Assembly: GCA_012510865.1 (NCBI GenBank)
Contig: JAAZHF010000288.1
Span: forward strand, 1 to 5,814
Length of the DNA stretch: 5,814 nt
Direction: 5' to 3'
Source: Gammaproteobacteria bacterium
GTDB lineage: Bacteria; Pseudomonadota; Gammaproteobacteria; Xanthomonadales; Xanthomonadaceae
In this document: positions 1-5,814 of the stretch, piece after piece
Layout of the letters: every line of letters starts with the position of its first letter
Numbering within the stretch: position 1 is the stretch's first letter
Made by a program: the position numbers and the translations under genes
Notes under the pieces: generated by a model
Told to the model about the DNA's origin: nothing
The model's input: only the letters and a program-made list of their open reading frames with translations
Database searches by the model: none

Positions 1-424
1 CGGCGCCCGCGCGGGCGACGGCCTCGCCGCCCTGTGCCAGCAGCGCCTGGAGCGCGCGCTCCAGCCCGTCCACGGCCTCCTCCCGACCGGGCTCGCGCTC
101 GAGCACGGCCCGGTAAAGCGGGATCGCCGACCCGGGACCGGCATCCAGGTCGCCCGCCTCGAGCGCGAGGCGCGCGCGCTCGAGGGCATCGGGCACGGAG
201 CCTTCGTCCTCGCCCAGCTCGACTTCGGGGGCGCGCCAGGTCAGGCGGCCGGCGAGCCGGTCGTCGCCGCTGATGGTCACGCTGCCATCGGCACGGGGTC
301 CGGCCGCGCCTTCCGCGCCGTCGCCGTCCGGCGGCTGTTCGCGCGCGCAGGCCGCGAGCAGCAGCAGCGCGAGCGCTGCGGCGACGGCCCGCAGCGGCGG
401 GCGCGGGCGGCCTGGGGCTGGCAT
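1..424 (-). CDS. Exported lipoprotein of unknown function, N-terminal part (gene runs off the left edge)
   Basis: The reading frame starts at ATG (424-422) and stays open to the window edge, giving 141 complete codons. Seen directly: an arginine/proline-rich N-region, a hydrophobic stretch at about residues 13-25 (AVAAALALLLLAA), and a lipobox LAAC with Cys26. This is a signal peptidase II lipoprotein signal; Ala at +2 would send it to the outer membrane by the usual Lol rule. After an acidic, glycine-rich linker comes a segment LTWRAPEVELGEDEG, then alternating Ala/Leu/Glu helices (about residues 80-140) that look TPR-like, including LYRAVLEREPGREEAVDGLERAL. An in-frame GTG at 439-437 would add five residues and lies 7 nt after a TACTCT box, so it may be the true start; neither start has a Shine-Dalgarno. 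Some xanthomonad lipoproteins with such a front continue into a formylglycine-generating-enzyme-like domain, but that part is outside the window and this is a guess. It is divergent from rnd. Confidence 0.72.
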   Translation of the reverse strand, partial: MPAPGRPRPPLRAVAAALALLLLAACAREQPPDGDGAEGAAGPRADGSVTISGDDRLAGRLTWRAPEVELGEDEGSVPDALERARLALEAGDLDAGPGSAIPLYRAVLEREPGREEAVDGLERALQALLAQGGEAVARAGA

Positions 425-446
425 GTGGCGGTCGTTCACGGGCGCC

Positions 447-475
447 AGAGTACGGCAAGCGGGCGCGCCCGCGCA
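447..475 (-). promoter_or_regulatory. Candidate promoter of the minus-strand lipoprotein gene
   Basis: On the minus strand a -10-like TACTCT occupies 452-447. A weak -35 candidate, TGCGCG, lies at 475-470 with 17-bp spacing. The -10 ends 7 nt before the GTG at 439, so transcription would begin at or next to that codon. A 14-bp perfect palindrome (459-472, GCGGGCGCGCCCGC) lies between the two boxes and could bind a regulator, but such palindromes arise easily by chance at this GC content. The -35 match is poor, so confidence is limited. Confidence 0.35.
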
Positions 476-498
476 GCCCGCGGCGGCGCGGCCAGCGA

Positions 499-528
499 TT
501 GCGGGAAGCGACGGACGGCCGGTACGCT
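499..528 (+). promoter_or_regulatory. Candidate promoter of rnd, leaderless geometry
   Basis: TTGCGG (499-504) and TACGCT (523-528) are separated by 18 bp and lie directly before rnd. The -10 ends 7 nt before the ATG at 536, so the expected transcript start falls on or beside the A of the start codon. No purine-rich Shine-Dalgarno is present between 505 and 535 at a usable distance. The two tRNA promoters in this window show the same 18-bp spacing. Hexamer matches are moderate, so this is a reasoned prediction. Confidence 0.45.
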
Positions 529-535
529 GGCACCG

Positions 536-1654
536 ATGGAACCCGACTTCACCTGGCTGGACGAGCCCGACGCGCTGCTCTCCCGCTTCGAAACCCGCCC
601 CGCGCGCATCGGCCTGGACACCGAATTCATCCGCGAACGCACCTGGTGGCCGCACCTGGCCCTGGTGCAGGTCGCGGTCGACGACGCCATCCTCCTCGTC
701 GACGCGCAGGTGCCGGGCATGGCCGCGGCGCTGCGCGGCATCCTCTCCGACCCCGGCATCACCAAGGTGATGCACAGCGCCAGCGAGGACCTGGTCGCCC
801 TGCAGCGCGCGTGCGACGCGCTTCCCGAACCGCTGTTCGACACCCAGGTGGCGGCGGCGATCGCCGGCATCGGCGCCGGCGTGGGCTACCAGCGCCTGGT
901 CGCCGACGTGACCGGGGTGGCCCTGGGCAAGGGCGAAACGCGGTCGGACTGGACCCGGCGGCCGCTGTCGGACGCCCAGCTCGCCTATGCCGCCGACGAC
1001 GTGCGCCACCTGTTCGGGCTCCACGACCACCTGCAGGACCGCCTGCGCGCACTCGGCCGCCTGGAGTGGCTGCGCGAGGACTGCGCGCGGATGGTCGCCA
1101 ACGCGCGCGACGCCGGCCTCGAACGCTGGCCGCACCTCCCGGTCCGCGCGGCGCAGTTCCTGGACCGCGAGGGCCAGCTGCGCCTGCTGCGGCTGCTGCG
1201 CTGGCGCGACGCCTGGGCGCGGGACCACGACAGGCCGCGCAGCTGGGTGCTGGACAACGAACTGGCGGCCACCGTGGCGCGCAGCGCGCCCGCGGACCGT
1301 GCGTCGCTGAGGTCGCTGTTCGACCGCCACCCCAAGGCGCCGCGCAAGCTGCTGGCCGAAATCTGGGACGCCCTCGCCCGCCCCCTTCCCGACGAGGACC
1401 AGGCGCCGCCGGTACGCACCGAAGAGCGCGACAAGCGCGCCGTGCGCCGCCTGCAGGACGCGGTCGCCGCGCGCAGCGTCGCGCTGGGGCTGCCCGACGG
1501 CGTGCTGGCGTCGCGCAGGAAGCTCGAGGCCCTGCTCGACGATGGCGACTGGTCCGCCCTGGGCGGCTGGCGGCGCGCCGAACTGGAGCCCGTGCTGGCA
1601 CCGCTGCTGGCCGGCGACACGCGGGAATTGCCGAGCGGAGAGGCAGGCGTATAG
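536..1654 (+). CDS. rnd: Ribonuclease D
   Basis: A 3'-to-5' exoribonuclease of the DEDD-y family that trims the 3' ends of tRNA precursors and other small stable RNAs in the cytoplasm, using two metal ions. The product is 372 aa, close to the usual ~375. The exonuclease domain fills about residues 1-170: Exo I is GLDTEF with D28 and E30, Exo II is HSASEDL with D85, and Exo III is YAADD with Y151 and D155. These positions coincide with those I recall for the E. coli enzyme. An HRDC domain follows at about residues 210-285 (LRLLRWRDAWARD, DNELAATVARS), and a second helical HRDC-like region at about 297-360. The ATG at 536 is chosen because family similarity begins there (MEPDFTWLDEPDALL); the frame is open further upstream to 425, but that extension is low-complexity and would overlap the divergent gene's promoter. 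There is no Shine-Dalgarno. The stop codon lies inside the tRNA-Ala promoter, 15 nt before the tRNA. Confidence 0.96.
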   Translation: MEPDFTWLDEPDALLSRFETRPARIGLDTEFIRERTWWPHLALVQVAVDDAILLVDAQVPGMAAALRGILSDPGITKVMHSASEDLVALQRACDALPEPLFDTQVAAAIAGIGAGVGYQRLVADVTGVALGKGETRSDWTRRPLSDAQLAYAADDVRHLFGLHDHLQDRLRALGRLEWLREDCARMVANARDAGLERWPHLPVRAAQFLDREGQLRLLRLLRWRDAWARDHDRPRSWVLDNELAATVARSAPADRASLRSLFDRHPKAPRKLLAEIWDALARPLPDEDQAPPVRTEERDKRAVRRLQDAVAARSVALGLPDGVLASRRKLEALLDDGDWSALGGWRRAELEPVLAPLLAGDTRELPSGEAGV

Positions 1655-1657
1655 AAT
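1628..1657 (+). promoter_or_regulatory. Promoter of tRNA-Ala, embedded in the 3' end of rnd
   Basis: TTGCCG (1628-1633) and TAGAAT (1652-1657) are spaced by 18 bp; TATAGA (1650-1655) is an alternative -10 with 16-bp spacing. The first three bases of TAGAAT are the rnd stop codon. The predicted transcript start, near 1664-1665, leaves a leader of about 5 nt before the tRNA. The segment after the -10 (ACCCGCC) is GC-rich, as in stable-RNA promoters subject to stringent control; that regulation is inferred. Confidence 0.6.
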
Positions 1658-1669
1658 ACCCGCCGCCGT

Positions 1670-1745
<76 letters not shown>

Positions 1746-1763
1746 CACGGATCCGCGTGACGA

Positions 1764-1802
1764 CAAGGGGCTGGACGGGACACCGTCCGGCCCCTTGCCT
1801 TT
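1764..1802 (+). terminator. Intrinsic terminator after tRNA-Ala
   Basis: The arm at 1764-1778 (CAAGGGGCTGGACGG) pairs with 1783-1797 (CCGTCCGGCCCCTTG) over 15 bp, with a single G-T pair, closing a GACA tetraloop. It is followed by CCTTT, a short and weak T-tract. The very stable stem just downstream of the tRNA makes it the likely end of the tRNA-Ala transcript and of any read-through from rnd. The short T-tract is usual in very GC-rich genomes. Confidence 0.75.
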
Positions 1803-1824
1803 CCGGGGCCTGCCGCGCCCGACC

Positions 1825-1842
1825 TGCCGCGGGCCCGCGGCA
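1825..1842. repeat. 18-bp perfect palindrome abutting the tRNA-Arg -35 box
   Basis: TGCCGCGGGCCCGCGGCA is a perfect dyad with no spacer, ending one base before the TTGCCC -35 hexamer of the tRNA-Arg promoter. It could be a regulator site, a cruciform-prone element or a chance product of GC-rich sequence. No known binding motif is recognised. Confidence 0.4.
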
Positions 1843-1872
1843 TTGCCCGCGGCCGACGCTGCGTGCCAGAAT
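1843..1872 (+). promoter_or_regulatory. Promoter of tRNA-Arg
   Basis: TTGCCC (1843-1848) and CAGAAT (1867-1872) are spaced by 18 bp, the same layout as the tRNA-Ala promoter (TTGCCG, 18 bp, TAGAAT). The expected start near 1879-1880 leaves a 3-4 nt leader. The stretch after the -10 (TGCGTCCCC) is GC/C-rich, as in stringently controlled stable-RNA promoters; that control is inferred. Confidence 0.55.
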
Positions 1873-1882
1873 TGCGTCCCCT

Positions 1883-1959
1883 GCCCCCGTAGCTCAGCTG
1901 GATAGAGCGTCCCCCTCCTAAGGGGAAGGTCGTGCGTTCGAATCGCGCCGGGGGCGCCA
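1883..1959 (+). tRNA. tRNA-Arg, anticodon CCT
   Basis: A complete 77-nt cloverleaf with encoded CCA. The acceptor stem GCCCCCG (1883-1889) pairs perfectly with CGGGGGC (1949-1955). The D arm GCTC/GAGC encloses AGCTGGATA, which includes an A at the position-20 region typical of arginine tRNAs. The anticodon stem TCCCC/GGGGA holds the loop CTCCTAA, with anticodon CCT at 1917-1919, reading the AGG codon. The T arm is GTGCG-TTCGAAT-CGCGC. The discriminator is G1956 and CCA is 1957-1959. AGG is a minor codon here but does occur in rnd, amaB, pyrD and murB. No T-rich intrinsic terminator follows; the next structure is the inverted repeat beginning 6 nt later. I see no integrase gene or duplicated tRNA end that would mark an attachment site. 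Confidence 0.97.
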
Positions 1960-1965
1960 ATCCGC

Positions 1966-2038
1966 ATGTGGGAGCGGCCATGGCCGCGATGGATGCCTGG
2001 ACTGCGCAGGCCGGTCGCGGCCATGGCCGCTCCTACAT
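1966..2038. repeat. REP/REPIN-like inverted repeat of two palindromic arms
   Basis: The left arm (1966-1989) and right arm (2015-2038) are inverted copies over 24 bp, differing only at one position (1970 G opposite 2034 T, still pairable in RNA). Each arm contains the 14-bp perfect palindrome GCGGCCATGGCCGC. The 25-nt loop has its own small hairpin, GCCTG (1995-1999) with CAGGC (2007-2011). Read outward, each arm resembles the GTAGGAGCGGC-type repeats scattered between genes in pseudomonads and xanthomonads, which are mobilised by RAYT transposases; no RAYT gene is present here. The element ends 10 nt before the Shine-Dalgarno of the aldehyde dehydrogenase gene, so it would lie in that gene's leader or end the tRNA-Arg transcript. 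Confidence 0.75.
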
Positions 2039-2059
2039 ATCCGCTACAGGAGCACGCCC

Positions 2060-3595
2060 ATGACCCACCCCGTCCTCACCGCCCTCGGCCTGTCCGGCAC
2101 CGAATCCGGCACCTACCTCGGCAACGGCGAGTGGTCGCCGACCCGGGACGCCGGCGTGCTGGAGCCGGTGAATCCGGCCAACGGCGAAGTGCTGGCCCGG
2201 GTCCACGTGGCCTCCGAGGCCGACTACGAGCGCATCGTCGAGCGCGCCCAGGCGGCGTTCCGCGACTGGCGCACCACGCCGGCGCCGCGCCGCGGCGAAG
2301 CGATCCGCCTGTGCGCCGACGCGCTGCGCGCGAACAAGGACATGCTCGGCTCGCTGGTCGCACTGGAGATGGGCAAGTCGAAGCCGGAAGGCGACGGCGA
2401 AGTCCAGGAGATGATCGACATCGGCGACTTCGCCGTCGGCCTCTCGCGCCAGCTCTACGGCCTGACCATGCACTCCGAGCGCCCGGGCCACCGGATGTAC
2501 GAGCAGTGGCATCCGCTGGGCATCGTCGGGATCATCTCGGCCTTCAACTTCCCGGTCGCGGTCTGGGCCTGGAACTCCTTCATCGCGGCGGTCTGCGGCG
2601 ACATCTCGATCTGTAAGCCCTCGGGCAAGACCCCGCTGTCGGCCATCGCCTCGATGAAGGTCTGCAACGAGGCCCTGCGCGCCGGCGGCTTCCCCGACCT
2701 GTTCTTCCTGTTCAACGACACCGACAACTCGCTGGCCGAGCGCATGGTCGACGACAAGCGCGTCGCCATGATCAGCTTCACCGGCTCGACCAAGGTCGGC
2801 CGCAAGGTCGGCGAGCGCGTGGCGCGCCGCATGGGCCGCTCGCTGCTGGAGCTGGGCGGCAACAACGCCATCATCGTCGACGAGACCGCGGACCTGAAGC
2901 TCGCGATCCCGGCCATCGTGTTCGGCGCCGTCGGCACCGCCGGCCAGCGCTGCACCACCACGCGCCGGCTGTTCGTGCACGAGTCCATCTACGACGACGT
3001 GCTCGGCAAGCTGAAGACCGCCTACGCGCAGGTCGAGAATAAGATCGGCGACCCGACCGACCCGGCCAACCTGATGGGCCCGCGCAACAGACAATCGGCG
3101 GTCGACGCCTACCTGGCGGCGATCGAGAAGGCCAGGGCTTCCGGCGGCACGGTCGAGAGCGGCGGCCGCGCGCTGACCGACCGCAAGGGCTTCTTCGTGC
3201 TGCCGACCATCATCACCGGCCTGTCGAACGACGCCGAAGTCGTGCAGACCGAGACCTTCGCCCCCATCCTGTACGTGATGAAGTACTCTGCGCTCGGGGA
3301 TGCGATCGCGATGCAGAACGACGTGCCGCAGGGCCTGTCGTCGTCGATCTTCACCACCAACCTCAAGAGCGCCGAGGCCTTCCTGTCGGCGGCGGGATCG
3401 GACTGCGGCATCGCCAACGTCAACATCGGCACCTCGGGCGCGGAGATCGGCGGCGCGTTCGGCGGGGAGAAGGAGACCGGCGGCGGCCGCGAATCGGGTT
3501 CCGACGCCTGGCGTGCGTACATGAGGCGCCAGACGAACACCATCAACTACTCGGACGCGCTGCCGCTGGCCCAGGGCATCAGGTTCGATCTCTGA
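2060..3595 (+). CDS. amaB: Antiquitin-type aldehyde dehydrogenase (L-piperidine-6-carboxylate / aminoadipate semialdehyde dehydrogenase, ALDH7 family)
   Basis: A cytoplasmic NAD-dependent enzyme oxidising alpha-aminoadipate semialdehyde, which is in equilibrium with piperideine-6-carboxylate, to alpha-aminoadipate in lysine and pipecolate catabolism. The 511 aa match ALDH7 length. The cofactor domain carries AFNFP (oxyanion Asn163) and ICKPS (K186), with FTGSTKVG at 240-247. The catalytic base is E264 in LLELGGNNA and the nucleophile is C298 in [10 protein letters not shown]117 (in [14 protein letters not shown]) and R297 correspond, by a four-residue offset as I recall it, to the human antiquitin residues that hold the aminoadipate head group. 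The C-terminal signature [18 protein letters not shown] and [10 protein letters not shown] is strongly ALDH7-like. The start is set by AGGAG (2048-2052), 7 nt before the ATG. I see no convincing promoter directly upstream. pyrD follows after 7 nt. The symbol amaB follows Pseudomonas usage; related ALDH7 enzymes may also act on stress-generated aldehydes. Confidence 0.93.
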   Translation: MTHPVLTALGLSGTESGTYLGNGEWSPTRDAGVLEPVNPANGEVLARVHVASEADYERIVERAQAAFRDWRTTPAPRRGEAIRLCADALRANKDMLGSLVALEMGKSKPEGDGEVQEMIDIGDFAVGLSRQLYGLTMHSERPGHRMYEQWHPLGIVGIISAFNFPVAVWAWNSFIAAVCGDISICKPSGKTPLSAIASMKVCNEALRAGGFPDLFFLFNDTDNSLAERMVDDKRVAMISFTGSTKVGRKVGERVARRMGRSLLELGGNNAIIVDETADLKLAIPAIVFGAVGTAGQRCTTTRRLFVHESIYDDVLGKLKTAYAQVENKIGDPTDPANLMGPRNRQSAVDAYLAAIEKARASGGTVESGGRALTDRKGFFVLPTIITGLSNDAEVVQTETFAPILYVMKYSALGDAIAMQNDVPQGLSSSIFTTNLKSAEAFLSAAGSDCGIANVNIGTSGAEIGGAFGGEKETGGGRESGSDAWRAYMRRQTNTINYSDALPLAQGIRFDL

Positions 3596-3598
3596 GGA
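3594..3598 (+). promoter_or_regulatory. pyrD ribosome binding site overlapping the amaB stop codon
   Basis: GAGGA shares its first two bases with the TGA stop of the aldehyde dehydrogenase gene and lies 4 nt before the pyrD ATG. A ribosome finishing the upstream gene would sit on this site, which suggests translational coupling and fixes the pyrD start at 3603. Confidence 0.7.
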
Positions 3599-3602
3599 CA
3601 CC

Positions 3603-4661
3603 ATGTACGGGTTGGCGCGCCCCTTCCTGTTCGCCCTCGACGCGGAGCGCGCCCACGGCCTCGGCCTGGCCTCGCTCGAGGCGCTGCACCGCCTGAAGGT
3701 GCAGCGCCTGCTCGGGGGCGCGCCGCGGCCCTTCCCGGCCACCGTCCTCGGCCTGCGCTTCCCGAACCCGGTCGGCCTGGCCGCCGGGCTCGACAAGGAC
3801 GGACGCCACGTCGATGCGCTGCTGGCGCTCGGCTTCGGTTTCGTCGAGGTCGGGACGGTCACGCCGCGCCCGCAGCCGGGCAACCAGGCGCCGCGGATGT
3901 TCCGCCTGCCCGAGTACCGGGCGATCATCAACCGCATGGGCTTCAACAACGGCGGCGTCGACGCCCTGGTGCGCAACGTGCGCCGGGCGCGCCGCGCCGG
4001 CGGCGGACTGCTCGGGATCAACATCGGCAAGAACAAGGACACGCCCAACGAGTCCGCCCACGTCGACTACATCCACTGCCTGGAGCGCGTGTACCCGCTC
4101 GCCGACTACGTCACCGTCAACATTTCCTCGCCCAACACCGCGGGGCTGCGCGAGCTGCAGGAGGAGCAGGCGCTGCGCCGCCTGGTGGGCGAGCTGCGCG
4201 AGGCCCAGGAGCGCCTTGCCGCGCGCCACGGGCGCCGCGTGCCGGTGCTGGTCAAGGTCGCGCCCGACCTCAGCGACGAAGACATCGACGCGGCCGCGCG
4301 CGTGCTCGGCGACCTGCAGGTCGACGGCGTCATCGCCACCAACACCACCGTCTCGCGCATCGCGGTGCAGGACCACAGGCATGCGCGGCAGGCCGGCGGC
4401 CTGTCCGGCGAGCCGCTGATGAACAAGTCCACGGCCGTGCTGCGCATGCTGCGCACGCGGCTGCCGGCCGACATCCCGCTGGTGGGCGTGGGCGGGATCC
4501 TGTCCGGCGCCGACGCGGCCAAGAAGATGGCCGCCGGCGCGTCGCTCGTGCAGCTGTACACCGGGCTCGTCTATCGCGGCCCGTCCCTCGTCGGCGAATG
4601 CGTCGAGGCGATCCGCCGGCGCAAGGAAGCCCCCAGCCGCGGCAACCTCCCCAACCTGTGA
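3603..4661 (+). CDS. pyrD: Dihydroorotate dehydrogenase (quinone), class 2
   Basis: FMN enzyme of the fourth step of UMP synthesis, oxidising dihydroorotate to orotate and passing electrons to membrane quinone at the inner face of the cytoplasmic membrane. The product is 352 aa (E. coli 336). The N-terminal amphipathic region (about residues 1-40, starting [18 protein letters not shown]) is the membrane and quinone-binding part that defines class 2. Barrel motifs in order: [10 protein letters not shown] (58-67), [11 protein letters not shown] (84-94), NRMGFNN (110-116), [11 protein letters not shown] (138-148), NISSPNT (173-179) with catalytic Ser176, K218 in VKVAPD, TNTT (246-249), GGLSG (265-269), and the phosphate-binding GVGGI (295-299) and [11 protein letters not shown] (311-321). 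All expected FMN and substrate residues appear intact. The start is supported by GAGGA at 3594 and family alignment from residue 1. It follows the aldehyde dehydrogenase by 7 nt and overlaps murB by 4 bp. Confidence 0.97.
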   Translation: MYGLARPFLFALDAERAHGLGLASLEALHRLKVQRLLGGAPRPFPATVLGLRFPNPVGLAAGLDKDGRHVDALLALGFGFVEVGTVTPRPQPGNQAPRMFRLPEYRAIINRMGFNNGGVDALVRNVRRARRAGGGLLGINIGKNKDTPNESAHVDYIHCLERVYPLADYVTVNISSPNTAGLRELQEEQALRRLVGELREAQERLAARHGRRVPVLVKVAPDLSDEDIDAAARVLGDLQVDGVIATNTTVSRIAVQDHRHARQAGGLSGEPLMNKSTAVLRMLRTRLPADIPLVGVGGILSGADAAKKMAAGASLVQLYTGLVYRGPSLVGECVEAIRRRKEAPSRGNLPNL

Positions 4662-5719
4662 GCGACGCGACCATCGAAGACCGCACTCCCGTGCGCTGGA
4701 CGCGCGACGCGGACCTGGCCGCGCGCACCAGCCTGCGGGTGCCGGCGCGCACGGCCTGGCTGGCCGAGGTGGCGGACGCCGCGGCCCTGCCCGGGGTGCT
4801 CGCCGATCCGCGCATGGCCGTGGGCGGGCTGCTGGTCCTGGGCGGCGGCAGCAACCTGCTCTTCGCCACCGGCACCACCGACGCCGCCCTCGCCCTTTCC
4901 GCCGACGCGATCGAGGTGGTCGCCGACCGCGGCGACCGCGTGGTCCTGCGCGCGGGCGCCGGCCGCGACTGGCACGGCTTCGTCCTGCACAGCCTGGCGC
5001 TGGGCCTGTCCGGGCTCGAGAACCTGGCGCTGATCCCGGGCACCGTGGGCGCGGCGCCGATCCAGAACATCGGTGCCTACGGAGTCGAGCTCGACCGCCG
5101 CGTGCACGCGGTGGAAGCCTGGGACCGCGAGGCCGGGGCGATCGTGCGCCTGGCGCCCGGGGACTGCGGCTTCGCCTACCGCGACAGCCGCTTCAAGCGC
5201 GAGCACGGACGCTGGATCGTGACCGCCGTGGAGTTCGCGCTCAGCCGGACGCCGCGGCTCGAGCTCGGCTATGCCGGCATCGTCGACGAGCTCCACGCCA
5301 TGGGCATCGCCGCGCCGACGCCTGCGCAGGTGGCCGCGGCGGTGTGCAGGATCCGCCGCCGCAAGCTGCCCGATCCGGCGGTGCTCGGCAACGCCGGCAG
5401 CTTCTTCAAGAACCCGATCGTGGACGAGGCCCGGGCCGCGGCCCTCGCGGCCCGGCATCCGGGCATGCCGGCCTACGACGGCGGGTCGCCGGGCCTGCGC
5501 AAGCTCTCGGCGGCCTGGCTGATCGACGCCGCCGGCTGGAAGGGACACCGCGACGGCGATGCCGGGGTCGCGCCCGGGCACGCCCTGGTGCTGGTGAACC
5601 ACGGCCGCGCCACCGGCGCCGAGGTGCTCGCGCTGGCGCGCCGGATCGCGGACTCGGTGCACGCGCGCTTCGGCGTGGCGCTGGAGCCCGAGCCACGGAT
5701 CATCGGCGCCGACTGGTGA
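4658..5719 (+). CDS. murB: UDP-N-acetylenolpyruvoylglucosamine reductase (type I MurB)
   Basis: Cytoplasmic FAD enzyme that uses NADPH to reduce UDP-GlcNAc-enolpyruvate to UDP-MurNAc, the second committed step of peptidoglycan precursor synthesis. From GTG 4658 it is 353 aa (E. coli 342). The FAD domain has NTSLRV-like TSLRVPAR (24-31), GGGSNLL (62-68), and [23 protein letters not shown] (120-142). Active-site segments are YRDSRFK (174-180, with R175), [18 protein letters not shown] (236-253) with S248 as proton donor, [13 protein letters not shown] (281-293), and the C-terminal LEPEPRIIG (342-350), whose Glu343/Glu345 include the second catalytic acid. The Tyr205 region (LELGYAG) indicates type I. 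The frame is open upstream to an ATG at 4598 inside pyrD, but GTG 4658, overlapping the pyrD stop as GTGA, fits family length and operon logic. No good Shine-Dalgarno precedes it, so translation probably depends on coupling to pyrD. Confidence 0.95.
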   Translation: MSDATIEDRTPVRWTRDADLAARTSLRVPARTAWLAEVADAAALPGVLADPRMAVGGLLVLGGGSNLLFATGTTDAALALSADAIEVVADRGDRVVLRAGAGRDWHGFVLHSLALGLSGLENLALIPGTVGAAPIQNIGAYGVELDRRVHAVEAWDREAGAIVRLAPGDCGFAYRDSRFKREHGRWIVTAVEFALSRTPRLELGYAGIVDELHAMGIAAPTPAQVAAAVCRIRRRKLPDPAVLGNAGSFFKNPIVDEARAAALAARHPGMPAYDGGSPGLRKLSAAWLIDAAGWKGHRDGDAGVAPGHALVLVNHGRATGAEVLALARRIADSVHARFGVALEPEPRIIGADW

Positions 5720-5814
5720 GCCGCGCCGCGGCCAGCCCGCAGGCGCGCGCGGCGCTGCTGATGCTGGGCAGCACCAGCTTCTTCGCGGCCATGGCGGTGA
5801 CCATCCGCCTGGCC
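5716..5814 (+). CDS. DMT/EamA-family membrane transporter, N-terminal fragment (runs off the right edge)
   Basis: A GTG overlaps the murB stop codon as GTGA and opens a frame of 33 codons to the window edge. The peptide begins [19 protein letters not shown] and continues with TSFFAAMAVTIRLA: a short polar N-terminus followed by one hydrophobic segment (about residues 12-33), with the Ser/Phe-rich first helix and MAVTIRLA ending typical of the first membrane helix in drug/metabolite (EamA) transporters. The substrate cannot be judged. The family call rests on one helix, and another multi-pass protein is possible. The 4-bp overlap repeats the pyrD-murB junction, so it appears to be the next gene of the same operon. 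No clear Shine-Dalgarno is seen in the 3' end of murB. Confidence 0.7.
   Translation, partial: MSRAAASPQARAALLMLGSTSFFAAMAVTIRLA

Noticed and set aside
1883..1959. tRNA-Arg as an integration site for a genomic island
   Set aside because: There is no integrase gene, no second copy of the tRNA 3' end, and housekeeping genes follow directly; the adjacent repeat is REP-like rather than an attachment site.
2011..2047. TACATAT (2034-2040) as a -10 box for the dehydrogenase gene
   Set aside because: The matching -35 position holds only GC-rich repeat-arm sequence, and the transcript would start on the Shine-Dalgarno itself, leaving it unusable.
2033..4048. A long minus-strand open frame (671 codons) opposite the dehydrogenase gene and the front of pyrD
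   Set aside because: It mirrors strongly conserved plus-strand genes, its predicted peptide is Arg/Ala/Val/Asp-rich without recognisable motifs, and long antisense frames are expected at this GC content.
4571..5662. A minus-strand open frame opposite murB
   Set aside because: It is the codon shadow of a complete, motif-intact murB; there is no plausible start signal or family motif.

Overview
The window is about 70% GC or more, and its gene products most resemble those of gammaproteobacteria of the Xanthomonadaceae type (Lysobacter, Luteimonas, Xanthomonas relatives). I base this on protein families, GC-rich codon use, a class 2 (quinone-linked) dihydroorotate dehydrogenase, type I MurB and a GTAGGAGCGGC-type palindromic repeat. 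The genus is inferred, not proven. The content is almost entirely housekeeping: I found no CRISPR array, insertion sequence, prophage gene or obvious new defence or biosynthetic system.

Layout. (1) At the left edge, on the minus strand, is the N-terminal 141-146 codons of an exported lipoprotein of unknown function. (2) Divergently oriented is rnd (RNase D, 372 aa) at 536-1654. Both genes lack a Shine-Dalgarno sequence, and each has a -10-like hexamer exactly 7 nt before a possible start codon, so both may be leaderless. (3) The 3' end of rnd carries the promoter of tRNA-Ala(CGC) (1670-1745), which is followed by a strong 15-bp terminator hairpin. (4) A second promoter drives tRNA-Arg(CCT) (1883-1959). 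(5) A long inverted repeat made of two palindromic arms (1966-2038), resembling REP/REPIN elements, fills the gap before the next gene. (6) A compact plus-strand gene string runs to the right edge: an antiquitin-type aldehyde dehydrogenase (amaB-like, 2060-3595), pyrD (3603-4661), murB (4658-5719, GTG start) and the first 33 codons of a DMT/EamA-type transporter (5716-).

How the genes work together. RNase D trims the 3' ends of tRNA precursors and sits immediately before a tRNA gene, with no terminator between them, so rnd mRNA may run into the tRNA and share its terminator. The downstream string joins lysine/pipecolate (aminoadipate semialdehyde) oxidation, pyrimidine synthesis, peptidoglycan precursor synthesis and a membrane transporter. 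Its junctions are tight (7-nt gap, then two 4-bp GTGA overlaps), which argues for one transcript with translational coupling even though the pathways are unrelated.

The points most worth checking are the paired leaderless-type starts, the REPIN-like element in the leader of the aldehyde dehydrogenase gene, the rnd/tRNA-Ala overlap, and the 18-bp perfect palindrome abutting the tRNA-Arg promoter.
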